A DNA stretch of 64,000 nucleotides from Steroidobacter sp. (lineage in GTDB: Bacteria > Pseudomonadota > Gammaproteobacteria > Steroidobacterales > Steroidobacteraceae): the NCBI GenBank assembly GCA_025929585.1, contig JAICPY010000004.1, positions 1-64,000 of the forward strand, in the 5' to 3' direction. The notes beneath the pieces were generated by a model. The model saw only the letters and a list, made by a program, of their open reading frames with translations, searched no databases and had not been told where the DNA came from. Shown piece by piece: positions 53,130-64,000 of the stretch. The translations under genes were made by a program, and so were the position numbers. Positions within the stretch are counted from its first letter, which is position 1, and the number at the start of each line of letters is the position of its first letter.

Positions 53130-54240
53130 TGGTTTCCGGGACGTTAAAAGGCAATAGGATCGTGAAAATGGTCCGGCCGGGCCGGCTCTCGAATTCGATC
53201 AAGCCGTCATGTCTAGCGACGAGATCCTGCGCGATGGCAAGGCCAAGACCGGTTCCATCGCTGCGACCCGTAACAAGCGGGTAGAACAAAGTTTCGCGCA
53301 ACGCTTCGGGCACGCCTGGACCGTCATCTTCGAACTGCACGCTCGCGACGACGCGATGACGGCGAGCCCCGATGTTCACGTTCGTGAGCGCCCGTGTGCG
53401 CAAGATGATTCGTCCACTAGAGGATCGTCCTTGTCCAATCGCTTGGAGTGCGTTGCGCCCCAGGTTCAGCATCGCTTGAATGATCAGGTTTCGATCCAAG
53501 CGCAGCGGCGGCAGACTCGGGTCATAGTCGCGATCGATAGTCACCGCGGGCGCATCCGCCGCGAGCAGATGTCCGACGTGCTGCAATAGTTCGTGAATGT
53601 TGATGAGCTCCTTGCGGGGAGCGTGCCCGGGCCCTAGCAGGGCATCGACGAGTGCAACAAGCCGATCTGCTTCGCTGATGATGATCGAGGTGTATTCGCG
53701 CATCGAAGCATCTGCGAGCTGGCGGGCGAGCAACTGAGCTGCACCTCGCAATCCTCCGAGAGGATTCTTGATCTCATGCGCCAGTTGACGAATCATCAAG
53801 CGGCTGCCGCCGATCTGGGTCAGCAGCGCTGTTTCACGTGAGATGCGTTGATGCTGCGTGGCATCTGTCATTTCGATGACGACCGCTGAAGAAACGGAGG
53901 AATCTTCGAATGGCGCGACCGTGCAGTCGACGACGAGCTCCTCCTCTCCATAGATGGGCCGCAATGACAACTCGCGACGCGAATACGGTCGCCATAGTTC
54001 TAGAGCTCGTTCGATCACTGCATCGAGTGCGGATGCATCCGCCACGAGCTCACGAAGAGGTCGGCCGCGTGCTTGATTGCGGCTGACGCCAAACAGCGTC
54101 TCGGCCGCCACGTTCATGAACACGACCGTGTGGGTGCGATCCGCAATCAAAACGCTAGTGCTGAGTCCATCCAGAATGCGTGCCGCTTCAATCATCGCGT
54201 GGTGATGCAATGTAGAAGCTTGCGCGGCGATCATATGCAA
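53116..54240 (-). CDS. ntrB: Nitrogen regulation sensor histidine kinase NtrB
   Basis: NtrB phosphorylates and dephosphorylates NtrC in response to PII. An N-terminal PAS domain (about 20-130) is followed by the H box LAHEIKNPL (His155) and an ATPase domain with DDGPGVPEALRE and GTGLGLAIAQ. It has no membrane helix, as expected for the soluble kinase. The first Met or Met16 could be the start. It lies upstream of ntrC with overlap. Confidence 0.95.
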   Translation of the reverse strand: MHMIAAQASTLHHHAMIEAARILDGLSTSVLIADRTHTVVFMNVAAETLFGVSRNQARGRPLRELVADASALDAVIERALELWRPYSRRELSLRPIYGEEELVVDCTVAPFEDSSVSSAVVIEMTDATQHQRISRETALLTQIGGSRLMIRQLAHEIKNPLGGLRGAAQLLARQLADASMREYTSIIISEADRLVALVDALLGPGHAPRKELINIHELLQHVGHLLAADAPAVTIDRDYDPSLPPLRLDRNLIIQAMLNLGRNALQAIGQGRSSSGRIILRTRALTNVNIGARRHRVVASVQFEDDGPGVPEALRETLFYPLVTGRSDGTGLGLAIAQDLVARHDGLIEFESRPGRTIFTILLPFNVPETSEAS

Positions 54241-54319
54241 CCCGCTGAACGGGCAGCCGCACCTCGAGTCTTACGCGGCGCCGATAACGGCACCACGGAG
54301 ACAGGATCAGGACCGATCT

Positions 54320-55021
54320 TTAGGGCTTCTTGGGTCCGGGTTTGATCGGCTTGATCGGACGGTTCGTCGAAGGATCGACACGAACGTTCTCGCCATTGAG
54401 AGCGGCGTAGGAAGGTTGACTGGTTAGAAGCTTGTTCGCTGCACCGGTGCGCGGGCGAGGTTTCGGCGGTGGGCGCAAGGCCGGGCCGACCGGCGGGTTG
54501 GCGATGGAGGCTTGCTGCACCGAGAATCGGACAGGTGCGGTTTCTTGCAGGCGCTTGCCACTTCGATCGTTGATGACGGCAATTACTGTGTGCAGCCCGC
54601 GAGCAATCTCGGTTAGAGAGTAGTCCGTGGTCGATCCGGTCGCGCTTTCCACCAACCGCCCATCTAAGTACAGATGCACCGTGTGACCGGGCTGAAGTGC
54701 CGGATCGATTCGAATGTTCACGTCTACTACACCACCGGTATTGATGATGTTGTCGCCCTCTGCCGGCTTCCAAATTTCGAAGTTGCGATAGGCAGGCCCA
54801 GGATCGTTCTGCGGCGATCTCGGCGACGTTGAAGACATCGAGGAGGACGAGGTCGCATCGGCGGGCGCCGACGAACCGACATTCAGTTCCATTCGAGTCG
54901 CGCCGGGTACGGCTCGATCCGAATAGTGCGTCACGCCCTTGTCGTCCACCCACTTCCAGACAGTCTGGCCGGCGAAGACAGGCATCGCGAGCATCGCGAG
55001 CAGTAGAAGCGTTGTACGCAT
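54320..55021 (-). CDS. DUF4124 domain protein between glnA and ntrB
   Basis: The start at 55021 gives a signal peptide (MRTTLLLLAMLAMPVFAGQ) and 233 residues. The first mature segment WKWVDDKGVTHYSDRAVPG is the DUF4124 domain. The middle and C-terminal parts have an Ig-like beta-rich stretch and a Pro-rich tail. The gene often lies between glnA and ntrBC in gammaproteobacteria, so a link to nitrogen control or envelope is likely but its function is not known. Confidence 0.8.
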   Translation of the reverse strand: MRTTLLLLAMLAMPVFAGQTVWKWVDDKGVTHYSDRAVPGATRMELNVGSSAPADATSSSSMSSTSPRSPQNDPGPAYRNFEIWKPAEGDNIINTGGVVDVNIRIDPALQPGHTVHLYLDGRLVESATGSTTDYSLTEIARGLHTVIAVINDRSGKRLQETAPVRFSVQQASIANPPVGPALRPPPKPRPRTGAANKLLTSQPSYAALNGENVRVDPSTNRPIKPIKPGPKKP

Positions 55022-55109
55022 GACAGCAGAGCATATCCGCTTCGCCTCGGCCTTACAAAAGGGGTGACGGCACAATGTGAACGCCGTCACCGAGCTACCC
55101 CGTGAAGCA

Positions 55110-55139
55110 GGCGCCAGGCCGGAGGACCTGGCGCCTTTT
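55110..55139. terminator. Hairpin between glnA and the DUF4124 gene
   Basis: GGCGCCAGG at 55110-55118 pairs with CCTGGCGCC at 55127-55135 around an eight-base loop. TTTT follows on the plus strand only, so on the minus (glnA) transcript the stem lacks a U-run. It may be an attenuator or processing stem that lowers ntrBC expression relative to glnA, as known in E. coli. Confidence 0.6.
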
Positions 55140-55144
55140 GATGC

Positions 55145-56557
55145 TTACACGCTGTAGTACAACTCGAACTCCAACGGATGCGTCGACATTCTGACCTTGG
55201 TCACTTCCTGCATCTTCAATGCGATGTACGCATCGATAACGTCGTCAGTAAACACGCCGCCTGCTTTCAGGAATCCGCGATCCGCATCCAGCGATTGCAG
55301 GGCCTGCTCCAACGAGTAACACACTTCAGGAATGTTCTTCGCTTCCTCTGGCGGAAGATCGTAGAGATCTTTGTCCGATGCATCGCCTGGATGAATCTTG
55401 TTCTGGATGCCGTCCAGTCCAGCCATGAGCATCGCTGCAAATGCGAGATATGGGTTGGCGGTGGAATCCGGAAAACGTACTTCGATGCGACGGCCCTTTG
55501 GATTTGAAACCCACGGGATACGAATTGAAGCGGAGCGATTGCGAGCGGAGTACGCCAGCATCACGGGCGCTTCGAAATGCGGCACCAAGCGCTTGTAGCT
55601 GTTCGTGCTCGCGTTCGTGAAAGCATTGATCGCCTTCGCGTGCTTGATGATGCCGCCGATGTAGTAGAGCGCGAGATCCGAAAGCCCTGCGTACCTATCG
55701 CCGGCGAAGAGCGGCTTGCCATCCTTCGAGATGGATTGGTGCACGTGCATGCCGCTACCGTTGTCGCCCACGATTGGCTTCGGCATGAATGTGGCTGTTT
55801 TACCGTACGCATGTGCCACGTTGTGGATTGCGTACTTGAGCATCTGCACCTCGTCAGCTTTACGCACGAGCGTGTTCGCATTGACGCCGATCTCGCACTG
55901 ACCCGCTGTTGCGACTTCGTGGTGATGGACTTCGACCTTCATTCCCAATTCTTCGAGTGCCATACACATGGCTGAACGAATGTCTTGGAACGAGTCGACA
56001 GGAGGAACCGGGAAATAGCCGCCCTTGACGCCCGGACGATGCGCCTTATTGCCGTCCTCGTATTGCTTGCCCGAGCTCCACGCAGCTTCAACAGATTCGA
56101 TGTCGAAGAAGGAGCCGGCCATCGTCGTGCCGTAACGCACGTTGTCGAAGATAAAGAACTCGTTCTCCGGTCCGAACAGCGCACGATCGCCGATTCCCGT
56201 CGATTTCAGGTAGGCCTCCGCGCGCTTTGCGAGTGAACGCGGATCGCGGTCGTAGCCCTGCATCGTCGAAGGCTCCAGGACGTCACACCGGATGATCAGT
56301 GTGGTCTCCTCGAAGAACGGATCTACGACGGCGGTCGATGCATCTGGCATCAAGACCATGTCGGATTCGTTGATGCCCTTCCAGCCCGAGATCGACGAGC
56401 CGTCGAACATCTTGCCGTCTTCAAAGAAGCTTTGATCAACGGTATGAGCGGGAACGGTGACGTGCTGCTCCTTACCGCGCGTATCCGTAAAACGCAGATC
56501 CACGAACTTGACTTCCTTTTCCTTCAACATGCTGAGAACTTCAGCGGGGGTCGTCAT
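55145..56557 (-). CDS. glnA: Glutamine synthetase type I
   Basis: GlnA makes glutamine from glutamate, ammonia and ATP. The 470-residue form starts [11 protein letters not shown], supported by GGAGGAG just upstream; the longer frame has 41 unrelated residues. Substrate loops [14 protein letters not shown] and [10 protein letters not shown] are present. The adenylylation site Y399 ([11 protein letters not shown]) is intact, so regulation by GlnE is expected. Transcription is probably driven by the sigma-54 promoter at 56645-56661. Confidence 0.98.
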   Translation of the reverse strand: MTTPAEVLSMLKEKEVKFVDLRFTDTRGKEQHVTVPAHTVDQSFFEDGKMFDGSSISGWKGINESDMVLMPDASTAVVDPFFEETTLIIRCDVLEPSTMQGYDRDPRSLAKRAEAYLKSTGIGDRALFGPENEFFIFDNVRYGTTMAGSFFDIESVEAAWSSGKQYEDGNKAHRPGVKGGYFPVPPVDSFQDIRSAMCMALEELGMKVEVHHHEVATAGQCEIGVNANTLVRKADEVQMLKYAIHNVAHAYGKTATFMPKPIVGDNGSGMHVHQSISKDGKPLFAGDRYAGLSDLALYYIGGIIKHAKAINAFTNASTNSYKRLVPHFEAPVMLAYSARNRSASIRIPWVSNPKGRRIEVRFPDSTANPYLAFAAMLMAGLDGIQNKIHPGDASDKDLYDLPPEEAKNIPEVCYSLEQALQSLDADRGFLKAGGVFTDDVIDAYIALKMQEVTKVRMSTHPLEFELYYSV

Positions 56558-56644
56558 GAGGTCTCCTCCGGTAGACGGCGAATTGGGTTGCCTCGGGCCG
56601 CTCGCCGCTGCGAACCGGAGGGTTATGGAGTCTGGCTCGCGAAA

Positions 56645-56661
56645 TTGCAGGAACCATGCCA
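56645..56661 (-). promoter_or_regulatory. Sigma-54 (-24/-12) promoter of glnA
   Basis: On the minus strand the sequence reads TGGCATGGTTCCTGCAA, close to the consensus TGGCAYR-N4-TTGCW. GG (56659-56660) and GC (56647-56648) are separated by exactly 10 bases. Predicted +1 is near 56635, leaving a 78-base leader before the ATG. Confidence 0.85.
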
Positions 56662-56662
56662 T

Positions 56663-56679
56663 CGCACCGTGATGGCGCA
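56663..56679 (-). promoter_or_regulatory. NtrC-like site, centre about -36
   Basis: CGCACCGTGATGGCGCA matches the NtrC palindrome TGCACC-N5-GGTGCA at 10 of 12 defined positions. It adjoins the -24 element, a place where E. coli glnA carries weaker governor sites. Confidence 0.55.
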
Positions 56680-56725
56680 AATCACAGTAGTAGAGCGGTT
56701 TCGTGAGCCGTAGTTACAAAAGCCC

Positions 56726-56742
56726 GGCACCATAGTAGAGCG
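56726..56742 (-). promoter_or_regulatory. Weak NtrC-like site, centre about -99
   Basis: GGCACCATAGTAGAGCG matches 8 of 12 defined positions of the NtrC palindrome. Its centre lies 32 bases from the strong upstream site, the same spacing as the two enhancer sites of E. coli glnA. Confidence 0.5.
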
Positions 56743-56757
56743 TTTCCAAGCTATCCA

Positions 56758-56774
56758 TGCACTGATTTTGTGCA
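56758..56774 (-). promoter_or_regulatory. Strong NtrC enhancer site, centre about -131
   Basis: TGCACTGATTTTGTGCA is a near-perfect NtrC palindrome (TGCAC on both sides). It lies in the glnA-glyQ intergenic region, at enhancer distance from the sigma-54 promoter. Confidence 0.8.
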
Positions 56775-56817
56775 TGCGGGGCGATTTGGAAGCCAGCGGC
56801 GGGTTCTACGCCCAAGC

Positions 56818-56823
56818 TATACT
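56818..56823 (+). promoter_or_regulatory. Possible -10 element of glyQ
   Basis: TATACT within GCTATACTC, 33 bases before the glyQ ATG. No good -35 hexamer is visible. Confidence 0.35.
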
Positions 56824-56855
56824 CGCGCGCTCTTTACTTATCTGTATCGCCAACA

Positions 56856-57773
56856 ATGTCGAGAAAACGGCCCGAACCTCCTCGAACCTTCCAAGACTTG
56901 ATCTTTGCGTTGCAAAGCTACTGGTCGAGGCAAGGCTGCGTAATCCTTCAGCCGTACGACATGGAGATGGGAGCCGGCACCTTTCACACCGGCACATTGC
57001 TTCGAGCTGTCGGGCCGGAGCCCTGGAATGCGGCCTATGTGCAACCTTCGAGGCGCCCTACGGACGGTCGTTACGGAGACAACCCGTTTCGCCTCCAACA
57101 CTACTACCAGTTTCAGGTGGTACTGAAGCCATCTCCGGAGAATATCGTCGATCTATACCTCGGATCACTCGAATTTCTGGGTTTTGATCCGCTCACGCAT
57201 GACATCCGACTGGTCGAAGACAATTGGGAGTCTCCAACGCTCGGTGCCTGGGGTCTGGGCTGGGAGGTTTGGCTAAATGGCATGGAGGTCACTCAGTTCA
57301 CGTACTTTCAGCAGGTCGGGGGGCTGGACTGTCGACCCGTCATGGGCGAGATCACCTATGGCCTGGAACGCCTCGCCATGTACCTGCAGGGCGTGGAAAG
57401 CATCTATGACATCCTCTGGGCGGACACACTGACGGGCTCGGTCACGTACGGCGACGTGTATCACCAGAACGAGGTCGAGCAATCAAAGTACAACTTCGAG
57501 TTGGCGGACACTGCACAGCTCTTCAGGCACTTCGACGAACACGAGGCAACGTGCAAGTCCCTCCTCACGAACGGGCTTGCTCTGCCGGCCTACGAGCAAA
57601 TGTTGAAGACCTCCCACACCTTCAACTTGCTCGACGCTCGCAAGGCCATTTCCGTCACCGAACGTCAGCGGTTCATCTTGCGAGTTCGGGCGCTCGCCAA
57701 GGAAGTAGCGCAAACCTACTTCAACACGCGTGAAGCTCTCGGTTTTCCCATGCTGAAGGCTGCCTCCCGGTAA
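56856..57773 (+). CDS. glyQ: Glycyl-tRNA synthetase alpha subunit
   Basis: GlyQ carries the catalytic class II core of the alpha2beta2 GlyRS. The 305-residue protein starts with [18 protein letters not shown] and contains [35 protein letters not shown] and [14 protein letters not shown], characteristic of the family. glyS follows 65 bases later. It is divergent from glnA. Confidence 0.97.
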   Translation: MSRKRPEPPRTFQDLIFALQSYWSRQGCVILQPYDMEMGAGTFHTGTLLRAVGPEPWNAAYVQPSRRPTDGRYGDNPFRLQHYYQFQVVLKPSPENIVDLYLGSLEFLGFDPLTHDIRLVEDNWESPTLGAWGLGWEVWLNGMEVTQFTYFQQVGGLDCRPVMGEITYGLERLAMYLQGVESIYDILWADTLTGSVTYGDVYHQNEVEQSKYNFELADTAQLFRHFDEHEATCKSLLTNGLALPAYEQMLKTSHTFNLLDARKAISVTERQRFILRVRALAKEVAQTYFNTREALGFPMLKAASR

Positions 57774-57838
57774 GAGCACGCAAACCGGTTTGTTGACGAG
57801 ACTATGAAGAATTTCAGCAAAGGGAATATCGGCGGCCG

Positions 57839-59914
57839 ATGAGCAAACGCGATTTTTTGGTTGAGATTGGCTCAGAAGAACTGCCGCCGAAGGCGCTGTT
57901 CGCCATGGCGGCAGCCTTCGCGGACGGAATTACCCGTGAGCTTTCCAATGCATCCATCTCACATGGGGCGGTGCAATGGTTCGCGACGCCTCGGAGAATG
58001 GCGGTACACATCAACGCGGTTGCTGATCGTCAGCCGGATCAGCGGATCACACGGCTCGGGCCGGCGATCGCGCAAGCATTCGATCCTTCCGGCCAACCGA
58101 CAAAAGCTGCTTTAGGATTCGCTGCCTCGTGTGGTACGCAGGTCGAATCGCTCCAGCAGGTCGATGGTCCGAAGGGACGGGTATTGCAGTACGTCGGCAG
58201 CAAAGTCGGTGCGCAAACTACTGCTCTACTACCTGACATTGTTAACGCGTCGTTACGCACGTTGCCTATCGCACGGCGAATGAGATGGGGTGCTGGTACG
58301 GAAGAATTCGTAAGGCCGGTACATTGGATCGTGATGCTCTTCGGAGCGAGCACCGTCGATGCCCAGATACTTGGGATTCGCACCGGCAAAGCATCGCGTG
58401 GACATCGGTTTCATGCGCCGCGCGAGATCGTGATTCGATCCCCTGCATCGTACGTTTCTTCATTGGCGAAAGCGTACGTCCTTGCGGATGTCTCGGAGCG
58501 CCGGGAGCGAATTCGCCTCGCAGTGACGGATTTGGCGCAATCGCTCGGCGGCGCGGCGGTAATCGATCCAGCTCTTCTGGATGAAGTGACTGCTCTTGTG
58601 GAGTGGCCAGTACCGATCGCAGGTCGCTTTGATGCTCAGTATCTCGAGCTACCGCAAGAAGTCCCGATCGCAACGATGCAGGATCATCAGCGATATTTCC
58701 CGGTGCGAGATGCTTCGGGCCGACTGATGAATTCTTTTATTACGGTCGCGAATATCGAAAGTCGTGATCCGAGCAAAGTCAGGGACGGCAATGAGCGCGT
58801 CGTGCGCCCGCGGCTTGCCGATGCCGCATTCTTTTGGCGAGTTGACCGTAACGAGAGACTCGCGGCGCGATGCGAGAGCCTGAAGACGGTTACCTTCCAA
58901 AGCCAGCTCGGATCTTTGTTCGATCGAACGCAGCGAATGGCTCAGCTCGCCGGTCGGATTGCATCTAACGTTGAGGCGGATCCCGCATTGGCCCAACGCG
59001 CGGCTCACCTCAGTAAATGCGATCTGCTCACATCGATGGTAGCGGAGTTTCCCGAACTTCAGGGCACCATGGGCAAGTACTACGCGGAGCATGATGGCGA
59101 GGCCCCCGAGGTCTTTAGGGCGCTTGAAGAGCAGTACTTGCCTCGTTTCGCGGGAGATCGTCTGCCTGAGACAGCGACTGGACGCGCACTTGCATTAGCG
59201 GACAAGCTAGATTTAATCGCCGGTATTTTCGCAATCGGCCAAAAACCAACAGGTACCCGCGATCCGTACGGGCTGCGACGTGCGGCACTAGGTATTTTGC
59301 GGATCTGTTCGGAGGCGCGGCTCGATCTGGACTTGCGTGAGCTCGTGAACAATGCGGTAGCGTTGCAACCTATCGCGGCTGCTGAAGGGGTTGGAGAGGA
59401 AATCTGGCTCTATATTGCTGAACGTCTGCGCGGTACCTACTTGGAGTCGGATCCTGCCGTGACGACGGAGATGTTCGACGCTGTACTCGCATCGCAAACG
59501 AGCTCACCGATAGATATCGACTCCCGCTTGCAGGCGCTGAAAGCGTTTCTCACGTTACCGCCCAGTATCAGTTTGGCGAATGCGAATAAACGCATCGCAA
59601 ACATTCTGCGCAAGGCAGGCGCGATTGAAGGCACTCAAGAGGTCGACCGCTCCAAATTGATCGATGCAGCCGAGCAAACTCTGTACGACCATCTCGTGGC
59701 GCTTGAACCCTCTGTGACGAAGGCATTCGCCCATCGCCAATACGAACGCGCATTGACCGAGCTTGCGCAACTCAAAGAGAACGTCGATGCATTCTTCGAT
59801 TCCGTCATGGTAATGACCGAAGATGCCGAGCTTCGTGCGAATCGGCTCGTATTGCTGTCCAAGATCCGGGAGCTGTTCCTGCGTGCAGCGGATTTGTCCA
59901 AACTTCCGGGATAG
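57839..59914 (+). CDS. glyS: Glycyl-tRNA synthetase beta subunit
   Basis: GlyS binds tRNA-Gly and completes the tetrameric synthetase. The 691-residue protein starts FLVEIGSEELPPKAL and has VEWPVPIAGRFD, YCPV-like region HQRYFPVRD, and the HD-like segment KCDLLTSMVAEFPELQG. The C-terminal anticodon-binding-like DALR region ends AELRANRLVLLSKI. It is followed closely by plsC. Confidence 0.97.
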   Translation: MSKRDFLVEIGSEELPPKALFAMAAAFADGITRELSNASISHGAVQWFATPRRMAVHINAVADRQPDQRITRLGPAIAQAFDPSGQPTKAALGFAASCGTQVESLQQVDGPKGRVLQYVGSKVGAQTTALLPDIVNASLRTLPIARRMRWGAGTEEFVRPVHWIVMLFGASTVDAQILGIRTGKASRGHRFHAPREIVIRSPASYVSSLAKAYVLADVSERRERIRLAVTDLAQSLGGAAVIDPALLDEVTALVEWPVPIAGRFDAQYLELPQEVPIATMQDHQRYFPVRDASGRLMNSFITVANIESRDPSKVRDGNERVVRPRLADAAFFWRVDRNERLAARCESLKTVTFQSQLGSLFDRTQRMAQLAGRIASNVEADPALAQRAAHLSKCDLLTSMVAEFPELQGTMGKYYAEHDGEAPEVFRALEEQYLPRFAGDRLPETATGRALALADKLDLIAGIFAIGQKPTGTRDPYGLRRAALGILRICSEARLDLDLRELVNNAVALQPIAAAEGVGEEIWLYIAERLRGTYLESDPAVTTEMFDAVLASQTSSPIDIDSRLQALKAFLTLPPSISLANANKRIANILRKAGAIEGTQEVDRSKLIDAAEQTLYDHLVALEPSVTKAFAHRQYERALTELAQLKENVDAFFDSVMVMTEDAELRANRLVLLSKIRELFLRAADLSKLPG

Positions 59915-59920
59915 AAACGC

Positions 59921-60640
59921 GTGCAACTGCTTCGATCGGTGCTGTTCACGACATTCTTGTTCGTAAGCACCTTCATCTATGCCGTCATCGTGCTGCTCGT
60001 CGGGTGGTTGCCCCACGAAAGGCTTTACGCTGTGGCGAGATCCTGGTCTAAAACCCAACTATGGATGTTGAGGGTATTGTGCCGACTGTCGTACTCGATT
60101 GAAGGCACCGAAAACATCCCCGCCGGCGCTCACATCTCCATGTGGAAGCATTCCTCGGCCTGGGAGACGATTGCACAAGCAAGTATGTTTCCGCCCCAGT
60201 CGTGGGTCCTGAAACGTGAGCTGATGTGGATTCCGGTGGTCGGCTGGGCTGTACGTTGCCTCAAGCCAATCGCTATCAATCGAAAGGCTGGCACCACCGC
60301 TGTCAACCAGGTCGTAGATCAAGGCCAATGCCGGCTCCAAGCTGGGTTGTGGATCCTGATCTTTCCCGAGGGCACGCGCGTCGCGCATGGCGAGCAACGC
60401 AAATACGGCATCAGCGGCTCGCTTCTAGCGTCGCGTGCCGGGTGCAAGATCGTGCCGGTTACGCACAACGCGGGCCTTTATTGGCCCCGCCGAGGTTGGA
60501 TGAAGCGTCCGGGCGTTATCCAGGTACGCATAGGGCCGCCCATCGATGCAGCCGGAAGGGAGCCTCGCGAATTGAACGAGCAGGTGCGAGCGTGGATAGA
60601 AGGCGAGCTTGCGCAGCTCGCCTCAGTTAAAAATATCTAA
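59921..60640 (+). CDS. 1-acyl-sn-glycerol-3-phosphate acyltransferase (PlsC-like)
   Basis: PlsC makes phosphatidic acid at the membrane. The 239-residue protein has an N-terminal helix and the acyltransferase motifs, but the catalytic box reads KHSSAWE (His77-X4-Glu82) rather than HX4D. LIFPEGTR (motif III) and PVTHNAG are present. The start codon is GTG. plsC usually sits near glyS and gyrB in this class; gmhB, often between, is missing. Confidence 0.88.
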   Translation: MQLLRSVLFTTFLFVSTFIYAVIVLLVGWLPHERLYAVARSWSKTQLWMLRVLCRLSYSIEGTENIPAGAHISMWKHSSAWETIAQASMFPPQSWVLKRELMWIPVVGWAVRCLKPIAINRKAGTTAVNQVVDQGQCRLQAGLWILIFPEGTRVAHGEQRKYGISGSLLASRAGCKIVPVTHNAGLYWPRRGWMKRPGVIQVRIGPPIDAAGREPRELNEQVRAWIEGELAQLASVKNI

Positions 60641-60690
60641 ACGTTTGAGGTCCACATTTGTGCTGCAGGTTCAGGTATGTTTTATTTTAT

Positions 60691-64000
<3,310 letters not shown>

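Noticed and set aside
53830..53845. TGTTTCACGTGAGATG in ntrB as a third parS
   Set aside because: It has three mismatches to the palindrome at the outer half and lies in a coding region far from the other sites.
60602..60622. GGCGAGC-GCTCGCC inverted repeat as a plsC terminator
   Set aside because: It is in the coding sequence and lacks a T-run.

Overview
The window looks like part of a chromosome from a free-living, aerobic gammaproteobacterium. The closest match in gene order and protein style is the Xanthomonadales / Nevskiales / Steroidobacterales side of the class; this placement is inferred from gene content, not from a database search. Evidence for it: glnA-ntrB-ntrC with a sigma-54 promoter, an aa3-type cytochrome oxidase cluster, tatABC, mrcB, secB-gpsA, glyQS-plsC beside gyrB-recF, and a lipoprotein M2 peptidyl-dipeptidase. 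No phage, transposase, CRISPR array, tRNA or rRNA gene was seen. No gene-free gap exceeds 300 bases.

Layout. 1-2.3 kb: parB (cut by the left edge), parA and rsmG on the minus strand. 2.5-4.3 kb: an AcuI/YhdH-type reductase and a di-haem cytochrome c. 4.5-10.9 kb: rpoZ, spoT, ridA, recG, ubiA. 11-13.9 kb: comF divergent from bioB-bioC. 14-23 kb: the oxidase cluster, namely a DUF2244 protein, coxB, coxA, a 41-residue membrane peptide, ctaG, coxC, a DUF2909 protein on the opposite strand, SURF1, a Sco-like thiol protein, ctaA and ctaB. 23-35.5 kb: a VanZ-like protein, a lipoprotein, uvrD, trkA-trkH, mrcB with a TPR lipoprotein, dtd, tatABC. 35.6-41 kb: a peptide-use cluster (POT transporter, M2 dipeptidase, OPT transporter). 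41-47.7 kb: a small membrane protein, a diguanylate cyclase, ctpA, a GGDEF-EAL protein and envC. 47.8-51.7 kb: rhodanese, grxC, secB, gpsA, trmL, and a class 1B-like pyrD. 51.7-56.8 kb: ntrC, ntrB, a DUF4124 protein and glnA. 56.8-64 kb: glyQ, glyS, plsC, gyrB and recF (cut by the right edge). The recF-gyrB end carries two parS-like sites, so the replication origin and dnaA-dnaN probably lie just beyond the right edge.

The most unusual signal is a family of intergenic hairpins between 2.3 and 29 kb. Each has one arm made of a 7-9 base word repeated three to five times, a short junction resembling GNMAGAR, a loop, the mirrored junction resembling YTCTKNC, and then the reverse complement of the word array. 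The word differs from locus to locus while the architecture and junction recur. The arms often contain the stop codons of flanking genes, or abut start codons and leave those genes without a Shine-Dalgarno sequence. I call them word-array hairpins (WAH) A-K here. I recall vaguely similar arrays in Xanthomonadales intergenic DNA but cannot name a described family.

A second well-supported regulatory region is the glnA promoter: a sigma-54 -24/-12 element with NtrC-like sites centred at about -131, -99 and -36. The 32-base spacing between the two upstream sites matches the enhancer geometry known from E. coli glnA.
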